From: Actinomycetospora corticicola
Lineage (GTDB): Bacteria > Actinomycetota > Actinomycetes > Mycobacteriales > Pseudonocardiaceae
Direction of reading: 5' to 3'
Assembly: GCF_013409505.1 (NCBI RefSeq)
Contig: NZ_JACCBN010000001.1
Span: 4,526,001-4,590,000, forward strand
Length of the DNA: 64,000 nt
The notes under the pieces are model-generated. The model ran no database searches. It was not told where the DNA came from and was given only the letters and a program-made list of their open reading frames with translations. Made by a program: the position numbers and the translations under genes. Of the stretch, positions 20,396 to 30,736 are shown piece after piece (the first letter of the stretch is position 1; every line of letters begins with the position of its first letter).

Positions 20396-21712
20396 ATGGT
20401 CGGTCCGACCCTCCGGGTCCCGCGCAGGGTGGCCGCGGCCAGCCTCGTCGGGACGACCATCGAGTGGTTCGACTTCTTCATCTACGGGACCGCGGCGGCC
20501 CTGGTCTTCAACAAGGTCTTCTTCCCGTCGATCGACCCGGCCCTCGGCACGATCGCGGCCCTGGGCACGTTCGCCTCCGGCTTCGTCGCCCGCCCCATCG
20601 GCGGCGCACTGTTCGCGCACTTCGGCGACCGGGTCGGGCGCAAGCCGATGCTCGTCTACTCGCTGCTGCTCATGGGCGCCGCGACCGTGTGCATCGGCCT
20701 GCTGCCCGGCTACGCGACGATCGGCGTCGCGGCGCCCGTGCTCCTGGTCCTGCTGCGGTTCTGCCAGGGCCTCGGGGTCGGCGGCGAGTGGGGCGGCGCC
20801 GCGCTCATGGCGGTGGAGAACGCCCCCGACCACCGGCGCGGCTTCTACGGCAGCTGGCCGCAGGTCGGCGTCCCGCTCGGCCTGGTCCTCGGGACCGGCT
20901 CGTTCCTGGTCCTCGACCTCACGGTCAGCGAGTCCGCGTTCCAGGCGTGGGGCTGGCGGATCCCGTTCCTCGCGAGCGCCCTGCTGATCCTGGTCGGGAT
21001 GTGGATCCGCCTGACCGTCGCGGAGAGCCCCGTGTTCCGGGCCGACGCCGAACGCCGGGAGGCGAGCCGGCTGCCGGTGCTCGACGTGCTCCGGGAACAC
21101 CCGAGGATCATCTTCCTGGCGGCCGGGTCGTTCCTGGCCACCAACGCGACGTTCTACGTGAGCTCGGTCTGGCTGGTCTCCTACGCGACCACCGAGCTCG
21201 GCTACGAACGGTCGACGATCCTCGGCGCGAACACGCTGCTCTCCGCCTCGGACATCCCGATGATCCTGCTGCTCGGGCTGCTCTCCGACCGGGTCGGGCG
21301 GCGGCCGCTCTTCCTCGTGGGGATGGGCGTCCTCGTCGTCGCCGCGGTGCCGTACTTCCTGCTCGTGGGCAGCGGGAACATCGTGCTGTTCGTCCTCGGC
21401 GGGCTGATCGTGCAGGCCTGCCGCAGCGCCGTGTACGGCCCGCAGTCGGCGTACTTCGCCGAGCAGTTCCCGACGCACCTGCGCTACAGCGGCGCGTCGC
21501 TCGCCTACCAGTTCGCCTCGATCCTGGGCGGGATCGCGCCCGCGGTCTGCGGGCTGCTGGTGCTCTGGACGGGCAGCCTGATGTCCGTGGCGGCCTACGT
21601 CGCCGCGATGGCGCTGGTGTCGCTCGCCTGTTCGTGGGCGATGTCGGAGACGCTGCGCCGCGACCTCGTCACCGTTCCGGACGACGGGGCGGGGGCTGCG
21701 GTCCGGTCCTGA
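20396..21712 (+). CDS. MFS transporter, metabolite:H+ symporter (MHS) type
   Basis: Membrane protein of 438 residues with 12 predicted helices. The N-terminal TTIEWFDFFIYGTAAAL (about residues 20-36) and the loop GDRVGRKPMLVYSLLLMG (about 79-96) are typical of the MHS group (ProP, KgtP, ShiA, citrate and shikimate carriers). GGEWGGAALMAVENAP in the middle is another MHS hallmark. Likely substrate is an organic acid or compatible solute; identity is unknown. GGGGAGG lies 6 nt before the ATG at 20396. It follows the methyltransferase by 46 bp, with gyrA next on the same strand. Confidence 0.9.
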   Translation: MVGPTLRVPRRVAAASLVGTTIEWFDFFIYGTAAALVFNKVFFPSIDPALGTIAALGTFASGFVARPIGGALFAHFGDRVGRKPMLVYSLLLMGAATVCIGLLPGYATIGVAAPVLLVLLRFCQGLGVGGEWGGAALMAVENAPDHRRGFYGSWPQVGVPLGLVLGTGSFLVLDLTVSESAFQAWGWRIPFLASALLILVGMWIRLTVAESPVFRADAERREASRLPVLDVLREHPRIIFLAAGSFLATNATFYVSSVWLVSYATTELGYERSTILGANTLLSASDIPMILLLGLLSDRVGRRPLFLVGMGVLVVAAVPYFLLVGSGNIVLFVLGGLIVQACRSAVYGPQSAYFAEQFPTHLRYSGASLAYQFASILGGIAPAVCGLLVLWTGSLMSVAAYVAAMALVSLACSWAMSETLRRDLVTVPDDGAGAAVRS

Positions 21713-21788
21713 CGCCGGGTCGTCCCCGGACGGGTCCTGACCGGCCCGGACCTGCGCGGGGCGGCCACGGACGCCCCGGTGGACTCGG

Positions 21789-21794
21789 TAGAAT
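21789..21794 (+). promoter_or_regulatory. Possible -10 element (TAGAAT) of gyrA
   Basis: TAGAAT lies 113 bp before the gyrA GTG, in the spacer after the MHS transporter. It would give gyrA its own promoter, which is expected because gyrA is separated from gyrB here. No clear -35. Confidence 0.45.
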
Positions 21795-21907
21795 CGCCGG
21801 TGTCGGGACCGGCGTGTCGCCAACCCGGCGGGACGGGCACGCCCCTGACGAGTTCGACGCGGTGACCAGCCGTGCTCCGGGGGCGCCCAGAGTGGAGTGG
21901 ACACCGC

Positions 21908-24421
<2,514 letters not shown>

Positions 24422-24476
24422 CGCGCGGGGCCGGACCCGGACCCGACCCGATCTCCCTGACGACGGAACGAGCCAC

Positions 24477-25367
24477 GTGAGCACACCGGACGAGAGCAAG
24501 GGCGGGGGCTCCGCCGAGGACACGGTCGTCACGAGCGCGGCCGGCGACGAGCCGGCCGCCAAGGGCGGCTCCGCGGCGGGCGACCGGCCCGCCGGCGGAC
24601 CGCCCCCGCCCTGGCAGCGTGCCGGGGCCCGCGGCTCCGCCGACCCGGCGCCGTCGGGTCGCGACGGCGAGCCCCGGGGCGAGTCCCCGACGTCGGGTCC
24701 GTCGGGCACCTCCGCGGGTCCCACGTCACGGCCGCCCACGGGGCCGCTCCCCGCCGGGGGACCGGGCACGCCCGCCGCGGGGACCCCCCGCCCGGGCGGG
24801 ACGGGCCAGGTCGCGCCGGGAGCGGGCGGCCAGGGACCAGCGGGCCAGGGTCAGCGGTCGACCACCGCGCTGATCGACGCGCCGACCAACCAGCTGTCCC
24901 CGGAGCAGCTCGGCATGCGGACCGGGGGGCGCGCGGAGCCGGAGCCGGACTTCGACGCCCTCGACGACGACGAGCCGCGCAGCGCGCGGCCGGCCCGGGG
25001 CAAGGTGCCGCGGCGGGCGAGCCTGCAGGTCAAGCGGTTCGACCCGTGGTCGGTGCTCAAGCTGGCCCTGGTGCTGGGCGTGGCGCTGTTCTTCGTGTGG
25101 ATGTTCGCGGTGGGCGTGCTCTACGCGGTCCTCGACGGCATGGGCGTCTGGGCGCAGCTCAACGGCACCTACCAGGACCTCACCTCGGACGCCGGGGGCG
25201 GCGGTGGCCAGCTCATCACCGCGGGCGGGGTGTTCGGGGTGGCGGCCATCATCGGCGTTGTCAACACGATCCTGTTCACCGCGCTCGCGAGCGTCTCGGC
25301 GTTCATCTACAACATCTCGGCCGACGTCGCGGGCGGCATCGAGGTCACCCTCTCCGAGCGCGACTGA
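24477..25367 (+). CDS. DUF3566 membrane protein (Rv0007-like)
   Basis: Protein of 296 residues. The first 180 residues are disordered and rich in Gly, Pro, Ala and Asp. The DUF3566 domain starts near ASLQVKRFDPWSVLKLAL (about residue 182) and has two membrane segments, one at about residues 194-218 and one at about 245-280. DUF3566 proteins lie directly after gyrA in most actinobacteria, including Rv0007 of M. tuberculosis. The function is unknown; a link to the division or growth zone has been suggested for relatives. GTG start. The iterated 15-bp motif occurs with one mismatch at 24684-24698. Confidence 0.85.
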   Translation: MSTPDESKGGGSAEDTVVTSAAGDEPAAKGGSAAGDRPAGGPPPPWQRAGARGSADPAPSGRDGEPRGESPTSGPSGTSAGPTSRPPTGPLPAGGPGTPAAGTPRPGGTGQVAPGAGGQGPAGQGQRSTTALIDAPTNQLSPEQLGMRTGGRAEPEPDFDALDDDEPRSARPARGKVPRRASLQVKRFDPWSVLKLALVLGVALFFVWMFAVGVLYAVLDGMGVWAQLNGTYQDLTSDAGGGGGQLITAGGVFGVAAIIGVVNTILFTALASVSAFIYNISADVAGGIEVTLSERD

Positions 25368-25420
25368 GCCACCCCGGTGGCGGGGGACCCGGACACCCTC
25401 CGGTAACCTCGTCACCGTTC

Positions 25421-25494
25421 GGGCCCATAGCTCAGTTGGTTAGAGCGCGTCGCTGATAACGACGAGGTCGATGGTTCAAATCCATCTGGGCCCA
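25421..25494 (+). tRNA. ileT: tRNA-Ile (anticodon GAT)
   Basis: A 74-nt cloverleaf: acceptor GGGCCCA pairs with TGGGCCC, the D loop holds AGCTCAGTTGGTTAGAGC, the anticodon loop is CTGATAA (GAT, Ile), and the T arm has GGTTCAAATCC. CCA is not encoded. It follows the DUF3566 gene as in other actinobacteria. Confidence 0.97.
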
Positions 25495-25509
25495 CTCTCC
25501 CGGACACAC

Positions 25510-25547
25510 ACGAAGGGCCCCGAAGCTCGCGCTCCGGGGCCCTTCGT
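25510..25547. terminator. Bidirectional terminator after tRNA-Ile
   Basis: Perfect 13-bp arms at 25510-25522 and 25535-25547 flank a 12-nt loop. They lie between the tRNA and the convergent lsr2 gene. Confidence 0.8.
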
Positions 25548-25573
25548 CGTCGGTGCGGTGTGACCGCGGTGCG

Positions 25574-25987
25574 TCAGCCGGAGAAGGCGGCCGCGGTGCT
25601 GCCGTTCTTGCCGCGGGACTCCCAGGCCTCCACGACGTTGTTCGGCACGCGCCCGCGATCGGACACCTCGAAGCCCTCGGCCCGGGCCCAGTCACGGATC
25701 TGCTTCGAGGTCTCGCGGTCGTACCCGCCGGGGGAGGTGGCGCGCGGCGTCCCCGTGCCGGCTCCTCCGGTGCGCTTCCGGGCGCCGGAGGCCGCGGCGC
25801 GGCGTCCCCCGGTGCGCCGGGCCGCCGCGACGTACTGCGCGAGGGTGTCCCGCAGTTCGGCACTGTTCTTGTCGTCGAGGTCGATCTCGTAGGTCACGCC
25901 GTCGAGTGCGAACTCGACGGTGGTGATGTCCTCGGACTCCTCGCCGGTCAGGTCGTCCACCAACGTGACGACGGTCTTCTGCGCCAT
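25574..25987 (-). CDS. lsr2: Nucleoid-associated protein Lsr2
   Basis: Lsr2 of 137 residues, an H-NS-like protein that binds AT-rich DNA and silences acquired genes. The N-terminal dimerisation part starts AQKTVVTLVDDLTGEESEDI (residues 2-21). The C-terminal DNA-binding part has the AT-hook-like RGRVPNNVVEAW (about residues 115-126). An Ala/Gly/Arg-rich linker joins them. AAGGAG lies 9 nt before the ATG at 25987. With a genome this rich in GC, its targets should be the rare low-GC islands. Confidence 0.96.
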   Translation of the reverse strand: MAQKTVVTLVDDLTGEESEDITTVEFALDGVTYEIDLDDKNSAELRDTLAQYVAAARRTGGRRAAASGARKRTGGAGTGTPRATSPGGYDRETSKQIRDWARAEGFEVSDRGRVPNNVVEAWESRGKNGSTAAAFSG

Positions 25988-26252
25988 CTGACGGTACTCC
26001 TTGAATCTCATGGTCGTGCTCGCGGGGGAATGCGGCCGAAATCAGTTCCGGCGCATTCACATTAGCAAGAATTCCGCGATGCGCGAGCGACCGGGGCCCT
26101 GTCACCCGACAGTGGTGCGAATTGCGTTCAGACCGCCCGGTACGGTCGGGCGAACAGACCCCGGTCGAACAACTCGTCGAGACGAGTCGGAGTAGGCGAC
26201 GTCACAGGGAGAACGACCCAGGGCGCGATCGCCGTCTCCCGTCAGTTCCGTG
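25988..26252. promoter_or_regulatory. lsr2 upstream region and end of the Tm-1-like operon
   Basis: This 265-bp spacer lies between lsr2 and the Tm-1-like pair, both on the minus strand. Around 26035-26085 the sequence is less GC-rich and is a likely lsr2 promoter. Inverted repeats at 26133-26151 and 26172-26187 (ACTCGTC/GACGAGT arms) may terminate the upstream operon. No gene is visible. Confidence 0.45.
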
Positions 26253-27083
26253 TCAGTTCCCCGGGAGGCGTAGTGCGGTGAATTCGCGGGTACGGGCGGT
26301 CAGCGCTTCCTCGGTGGGCAGTCGCTCCATGCTGCTGGCCCCGTAGAAACCGTGACAGGTCCGCGCCCGCTCCAGCACGTAGGCGGCGTCCTCGGGCGCG
26401 GACACCGGACCGCCGTGGACGAGGACGAGCACGTCGTCGCGGACCTCCCGGGCGGCGGCCGCCCACTCGTCGGTCAGCGCCACGCAGTCGTCCAGCGACT
26501 TCGCCGTGTCGGCCCCGATCGCCCCGCCCGTCGTCAGGCCCATGTGGCACACCACGACGTCGGCGCCCGCCCGGGCCATCGCGCGGGCGTCCTCGGCGGA
26601 GAAGACGTACGGCGTGGTCAGCAGGTCGTGGCGGTGCGCCGCTGCGACGAGGTCCACCTCGTGGGCGAAGCCCATCCCGGTCTCCTCGAGATTCGCGCGG
26701 AAGGTGCCGTCGATGAGGCCGACGGTCGGGAAGTTCTGGATTCCGGCGAACCCGAGGTCGGCGAGTTCACGGAGGAATCGTTCGCGCAGCATGAAGGGAT
26801 CGGTCCCGTTCACCCCCGCGAGCACCGGGGTGTGCCGGACGACCGGCAGCACCTCGGCCGCCATCTCGACGACGATCTCGTTGGCGTTGCCGTACGCGAG
26901 CAGACCCGCGAGCGATCCACGTCCGGCCATCCGATAGCGGCCCGAGTTGTAGATGACGATGAGGTCGATGCCGCCCTCCTCCTCACAGCGGGCCGACAAT
27001 CCGGTGCCGGCGCCGCCGCCGACGATCGGTTCACCCCGACCGACCTTCTCGCGCAACCGCTCCACGATCTCCTGCCGACTCAT
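26253..27083 (-). CDS. TIM-barrel protein, phosphoenolpyruvate hydrolase-like (Tm-1 C-terminal type)
   Basis: Protein of 276 residues with a TIM-barrel-like pattern. [20 protein letters not shown] (about residues 20-39) and the central [15 protein letters not shown] (about 114-128) are conserved in the family named after PEP hydrolase/PEP mutase-like proteins. In the plant virus-resistance protein Tm-1 this domain is fused behind a UPF0261 domain. Here the two are separate genes overlapping by ATGA. The reaction is unknown in bacteria. The ATG at 27083 is unambiguous. Confidence 0.8.
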   Translation of the reverse strand: MSRQEIVERLREKVGRGEPIVGGGAGTGLSARCEEEGGIDLIVIYNSGRYRMAGRGSLAGLLAYGNANEIVVEMAAEVLPVVRHTPVLAGVNGTDPFMLRERFLRELADLGFAGIQNFPTVGLIDGTFRANLEETGMGFAHEVDLVAAAHRHDLLTTPYVFSAEDARAMARAGADVVVCHMGLTTGGAIGADTAKSLDDCVALTDEWAAAAREVRDDVLVLVHGGPVSAPEDAAYVLERARTCHGFYGASSMERLPTEEALTARTREFTALRLPGN

Positions 27084-28261
27084 GCGTCTCCTCGCATCAC
27101 CTCGTGGAGGTTCGCGACCAGCATCGCCGCGAACTCCGGGTCGTTGACGTGCAGATCGGTCTCGACCAGCCGCCGGTCGTCGGTCTGCTGCAGTTCCGCG
27201 CGCAGGGTGTCCAGCAACGCCGCGGTCGCCTCCGGGTCGGCGAAGGGACCGCCGGCGACGTCGAGGGCCGAGACACCCGCCGTCGGGAAGACCAGGCGCA
27301 CCGGGCCCTCGCAGGCGTTGAGACCCGCCGCGAGGAACCGCGCGGCGGCGCGGCACTCGTCGGGGGTGGTGCGCATGAGGGTCACCTGCGCGTTGTGCTC
27401 GTAGAGGGTCCGGCCCCGGTACCGCTCGGGCACGGTGTCGGGTGCCCCGAAGTTGACCATGTCGAGCGCGCCGACGCTGCCCACCCACGGGACCCGGCGT
27501 CGGGCGATCGCGCCGAGCCGGTCGTCGGTGGCGGCCATGATCCCGCCGGCCACGAGGTCGGCGATCTCGGTGGTGGAGACGTCGACGACCCCGGAGATCA
27601 GTCCGTCGTCGACGAGCTTCTCCATGGCGCGCCCACCCGTGCCGGTGGCGTGGAAGACCAGGCAGTCGTAGGCGTCGGCGAGCTGCTCGGTGACGGCTGT
27701 GACGCACGGCGTGGTCACCCCGAACATCGTGAGGCCCAGCGCCGGCTTGTCGACCGCCTCGACCGGCGGTGCGGACAGGGCCCCGGCGAGGGCGTGCGCC
27801 GCGTTGGAGAGCACCACGCGGCTGATGCGGTTGAGCCCGGCGACGTCGGTGACGGAGTACATCAGCGTGATGTCCGAGGACCCGACGTACGGCGCGGTGT
27901 TCCCCGACGCGACCGTCGAGACGACGATCTTCGGCACGCCCACCGGCAGCCGCTGCAGCGCCGGGGTGACCAGCGCGGTCCCGCCCGAGCCGCCGAGCCC
28001 GATCACCCCGTCCGGGTCCTGCTCCGGCAACCAGCGCTCCAGGGCGTCGGCCATCGCGGCCACCGAGGTGCCGCGGTCGCCGGTGAACGCGGCCCGGTCG
28101 GCGACGTCGGCCGGCGTGACGTCGGCCCGTCGTGCGTCGGGATCCGAGGTCCCGACGTCGACCGTCGTCACCTCGTGTCCCGCGCCCCGGATCGCGTCGG
28201 CGACGTAATGCAGCTCGTCGCCCTTCGTGTCGAACGTGCCCACCACGTAGGCGTGCGCCAT
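27080..28261 (-). CDS. Tm-1-like ATP-binding protein (UPF0261)
   Basis: Protein of 393 residues of the UPF0261/Tm-1 N-terminal family. [20 protein letters not shown] (residues 3-22) is the usual start. Glycine-rich [18 protein letters not shown] (about 86-103) and [20 protein letters not shown] (about 200-219) are the nucleotide-binding loops expected from the Tm-1 structure. GGGAGG lies 4 nt before the ATG. It is the first gene of a two-gene operon with the TIM-barrel protein. Bacterial function is not established; the pair probably forms one enzyme. The iterated motif occurs exactly at 27275-27289. Confidence 0.82.
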   Translation of the reverse strand: MAHAYVVGTFDTKGDELHYVADAIRGAGHEVTTVDVGTSDPDARRADVTPADVADRAAFTGDRGTSVAAMADALERWLPEQDPDGVIGLGGSGGTALVTPALQRLPVGVPKIVVSTVASGNTAPYVGSSDITLMYSVTDVAGLNRISRVVLSNAAHALAGALSAPPVEAVDKPALGLTMFGVTTPCVTAVTEQLADAYDCLVFHATGTGGRAMEKLVDDGLISGVVDVSTTEIADLVAGGIMAATDDRLGAIARRRVPWVGSVGALDMVNFGAPDTVPERYRGRTLYEHNAQVTLMRTTPDECRAAARFLAAGLNACEGPVRLVFPTAGVSALDVAGGPFADPEATAALLDTLRAELQQTDDRRLVETDLHVNDPEFAAMLVANLHEVMRGDA

Positions 28262-28332
28262 GAGGCCTCCCGAGTCATCCGACGTCGTCGTCCCCCGAGT
28301 CCTATCGCAGAACCGTGGTCGGCGGGGGCTGC

Positions 28333-28338
28333 TAGCGT
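28333..28338 (+). promoter_or_regulatory. -10 element (TAGCGT) of the DLW-39 gene
   Basis: TAGCGT ends 6 nt before the GTG at 28345, the spacing expected of a leaderless transcript. Confidence 0.5.
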
Positions 28339-28344
28339 GGTGGC

Positions 28345-28461
28345 GTGAAGAAGCTGGTCGTGCTCGTTGCGGCGACGTTCGGGGTGGCCCACCTCGTGCG
28401 GCGCAAGCAGCAGGAGCGGCCGGCGGCGGAGGTCTGGCGCGAGGCGACCCGCGCCTCCTGA
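28345..28461 (+). CDS. DLW-39 family small protein
   Basis: A 38-residue protein: KKLVVLVAATFGVAHLVRRK then a Gln/Glu-rich linker and EVWREATRAS at the end. DLW-39 proteins have a short N-terminal hydrophobic stretch, a basic stop-transfer segment and a conserved (D)LW-E-AT ending, and lie next to tRNA-Ala in actinobacteria. All three hold here, with EVW in place of DLW. A single membrane segment is likely. No function is known. Confidence 0.75.
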   Translation: MKKLVVLVAATFGVAHLVRRKQQERPAAEVWREATRAS

Positions 28462-28472
28462 TCTCTCCTCAC

Positions 28473-28545
28473 GGGGACATAGCTCAATTGGCAGAGCACC
28501 GCCTTTGCAAGGCGGGGGTTAGGGGTTCGATTCCCCTTGTCTCCA
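28473..28545 (+). tRNA. alaT: tRNA-Ala (anticodon TGC)
   Basis: A 73-nt cloverleaf: acceptor GGGGACA pairs with TGTCTCC (one G-U pair), the anticodon loop is TTTGCAA (TGC, Ala), and the T arm is GGGGTTCGATTCCCC. CCA is not encoded. The 3' end overlaps the last codons of the antisense TetR gene. Confidence 0.97.
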
Positions 28546-29058
28546 CCCCGCGGCGTCGCGCAGGACGCCGAGCACCGTCGCCTCGTCGAGCTCGGCGAGC
28601 GCGGCCTGCAGCCACAGGCCGTCGACGGCCGCCGCGAGGAGCGCGGGCCGCGGTGCCCCCAGTCGCGCGGCGAGCCCGGCGAGCGTGGTGCGCCAGCGAT
28701 CGACCTCGCCCCGCAGGTCGGCGCGGCGGGCGGCGAGCAGGAACAGGTCGTACTCGGCGATGAGCGTCGACCGGTCCGACGCCGCGATCACGGCGGCGAG
28801 CCCCGTCAGCGTCGTGACGGCCTCGAGCTCGGCGACGTAGCGGTCGTTGACCTCGACCAGCGTGCTCACGAGCAGGTCGTCCACCGACGCGAAGTGGTAG
28901 AGCACCGCGCTCGGCGGCACGCCCGCCTCGTCGGCGACCCGGCGCTGGCTCACGCCCGCCGGTCCGTCCCGCGCGATCACCCGCAGGGTGGCGTCGAGGA
29001 GTTCCCGACGCCGGGTCGCGCCACGGCGCCGTCGCCCGTCGGCGATCGGCTCAGCCAC
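28519..29058 (-). CDS. TetR/AcrR-family regulator of the SMR pump
   Basis: Protein of 179 residues. The N-terminal HTH is intact: RRELLDATLRVIARDG, then VSQRRVADEAGVPPSAVLYHFAS (about residues 36-58). The C-terminal ligand domain is typical. It overlaps the SMR gene stop by 8 bp, so it is co-transcribed behind it and is probably its repressor; a palindrome before the SMR start is the likely operator. Its last nine codons lie antisense within tRNA-Ala, giving a tail GWRQGESNP with no family counterpart. The true protein may depend on transcription running into the tRNA. The iterated motif occurs exactly at 29002-29016. Confidence 0.85.
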   Translation of the reverse strand: MAEPIADGRRRRGATRRRELLDATLRVIARDGPAGVSQRRVADEAGVPPSAVLYHFASVDDLLVSTLVEVNDRYVAELEAVTTLTGLAAVIAASDRSTLIAEYDLFLLAARRADLRGEVDRWRTTLAGLAARLGAPRPALLAAAVDGLWLQAALAELDEATVLGVLRDAAGWRQGESNP

Positions 29059-29395
29059 CGTGCGGCCCGGGGTGCGCGCCGCCGAGCTCCAGCGCCAGCA
29101 CGCCCGCGATCACGAGCCCGATCCCGCCGACCTGCACCCACGTCAGCGACTCCCGGAGGAACAGGGCCCCGATGATCGCGATCGCGGCGACGCCGGTGGC
29201 GGCCCAGATGCCGTAGGCGACCCCGACGGGCAGCCCGCCCGTCAGGGCCTGCGAGAGCGAGAAGAAGGCCACCAGGTACCCGACGACAGTCACGAGCGAC
29301 GGCACGAGCCGGCTGAACCCCTCCGACAGCTTGAGGGAGATCGTCCCCGCCACCTCCGCGGCGATCGCGACGGCGAGCCAGAGCCAGAGCCACAT
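29051..29395 (-). CDS. Small multidrug resistance (SMR/EmrE-like) efflux protein
   Basis: Protein of 114 residues with four predicted membrane helices. The membrane-embedded Glu needed for proton exchange lies in the first helix (AIAAEVAGTISLK, about residues 9-21), and VAYGIWAATGVAAIA (about 54-68) is the SMR signature. It exports cationic drugs or guanidinium-like compounds. I chose the ATG at 29395; the longer open frame adds 26 residues without membrane character. It is the first gene of an operon with the TetR gene. Confidence 0.88.
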   Translation of the reverse strand: MWLWLWLAVAIAAEVAGTISLKLSEGFSRLVPSLVTVVGYLVAFFSLSQALTGGLPVGVAYGIWAATGVAAIAIIGALFLRESLTWVQVGGIGLVIAGVLALELGGAHPGPHGG

Positions 29396-29411
29396 GACGA
29401 CCAGACTACTG

Positions 29412-29423
29412 GAGCGATCGCTC
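29412..29423. promoter_or_regulatory. Palindromic operator upstream of the SMR gene
   Basis: GAGCGATCGCTC is a perfect 12-bp palindrome 17 bp upstream of the SMR start codon. Its place fits autorepression by the TetR protein encoded behind the pump. Confidence 0.5.
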
Positions 29424-29500
29424 AGGAATCTCCTCCACGACGGTGTGGCGTTCCTGCCACTGGACGACAGCAACGACGCTTCGTTGCCACGAGGGGATGG

Positions 29501-30736
29501 TCAGCGCGGGTGGAGTCGCAACGGCAGGGAGGCCCACTCGCGCATCGTGTTGTTCGCCCGGCGCACCGGCTCGCCTGCGGGTTCGATCCGCTCCACCCGG
29601 TCGGCGAGGGCCGCGAGCAGGGCGTCGGCCTCGAGCCGGGCGACGTGCTGGCCCACGCACTGGTGCAGGCCGAACCCGAAGCCCACGTGGCCCGACGGGT
29701 CGCGGCGCAGGTCGAAGCGTTCGGGGGCGTCCCAGTGGCGCGGGTCGTGGTTCGCCGAGCCGAGGTACAGGAGGATCTTCGAGCCCTCCGGCACGACGGT
29801 GTCCCCGACCGGCACGTCGACCTCGGCGGTGCGGAAGAACGTCTGCACCGGGGAGCCCCAGCGGACCGCCTCGTCGAAGCAGACCCGTCGTCGGGAATCG
29901 TCGGAGCGGTAGAGCGCCCACTGGTCGGGGTGCGTGGCCATCCCGTGCAGCACCCAGCCGAGCCCGTGCACCGTGGTGTCGACCCCGGCCGAGAGCAGCG
30001 ACCGCACCACCAGCGGGGCCTGCTCGGCCGTGAGGTCACCGCGGTCGGCGGCGGCCCAGATGTCGGCGCCGAAGCCCTCCGCGGCGAGCGTCGCCCGGGT
30101 GCACTGGCCGTTCACCCACGCCGCGTGCTCCCCGGCCTCGACGGCACCGGCCGCGACCAGCTCGTTGTGCGGCCCGAAGGCGTTGAAGAGGTACTCGCCG
30201 TAGGGCAGCAGGTGCTCCCGGCCCTCGCGGGCGATGCCCACGGCGTCGGGGAACACCCGCAGCGGGAAGGCCTCGGCGAGCGCGGTCATCCCGTCCACCT
30301 CGACGGGCCCGCCCCCGGTCCCGAGCAGGGCGTCGACGTGCTCGACGGCCGCGGCGAACCACCGGTCCCGCCAGCGCCGCAACGCGCGCGGGCCGAGGAT
30401 CGCGGAGAGCACGCGACGGGGGGCGTCGTGGTGCGGCGGATCGGCCTCGAGCAGCAACGACGGCGGGCGCCACGGCTCCTCGCGGCGGAAGTTCGACAGG
30501 CCCACCCCGGCCGACGAGCAGAACCGCTGCCAGTCGGTCAGCGCGGCCCGGACCTCGGCGTAGCGGCCCATCGCGTAGAGGTCGTGGGCCGCCAGGTACT
30601 GCACCGGGCCGGCGTCCCGCAGGGCGGCCTGGAACGGCAGCGGATCGGTGAGGACGTCGACGGAGAAGGGGTCGACGTGGGAGACGGGGACGTCGGGGGC
30701 GGGCGCAGCGACGGGAAGGGGCTCGGCAGCAGTCAT
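29501..30736 (-). CDS. Cytochrome P450, CYP199-like (para-substituted benzoate oxygenase)
   Basis: P450 of 411 residues. The heme-binding loop is GFGFGLHQCVGQ (Cys near residue 350). The I-helix has LLSAGVDTTVHG and the K-helix EAVRWGSP. The N-terminal half closely follows Rhodopseudomonas CYP199A4: HVDPFSVDVLTDPLPFQ, FCSSAGVGLSNF, EPWRPPSLLLEADPPHH and FNAFGP all have near-identical counterparts there. CYP199A enzymes O-demethylate 4-methoxybenzoate and oxidise other para-substituted benzoates. The TGATG overlap with the reductase gene couples the two. The ATG at 30736 fits; an upstream in-frame start would lie inside the reductase gene. Confidence 0.9.
   Translation of the reverse strand: MTAAEPLPVAAPAPDVPVSHVDPFSVDVLTDPLPFQAALRDAGPVQYLAAHDLYAMGRYAEVRAALTDWQRFCSSAGVGLSNFRREEPWRPPSLLLEADPPHHDAPRRVLSAILGPRALRRWRDRWFAAAVEHVDALLGTGGGPVEVDGMTALAEAFPLRVFPDAVGIAREGREHLLPYGEYLFNAFGPHNELVAAGAVEAGEHAAWVNGQCTRATLAAEGFGADIWAAADRGDLTAEQAPLVVRSLLSAGVDTTVHGLGWVLHGMATHPDQWALYRSDDSRRRVCFDEAVRWGSPVQTFFRTAEVDVPVGDTVVPEGSKILLYLGSANHDPRHWDAPERFDLRRDPSGHVGFGFGLHQCVGQHVARLEADALLAALADRVERIEPAGEPVRRANNTMREWASLPLRLHPR

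Noticed and set aside
26164-26179. Possible second LexA box (TCGAAC-N4-CGTCGA)
   Set aside because: Two mismatches in the conserved half and no gene start nearby.
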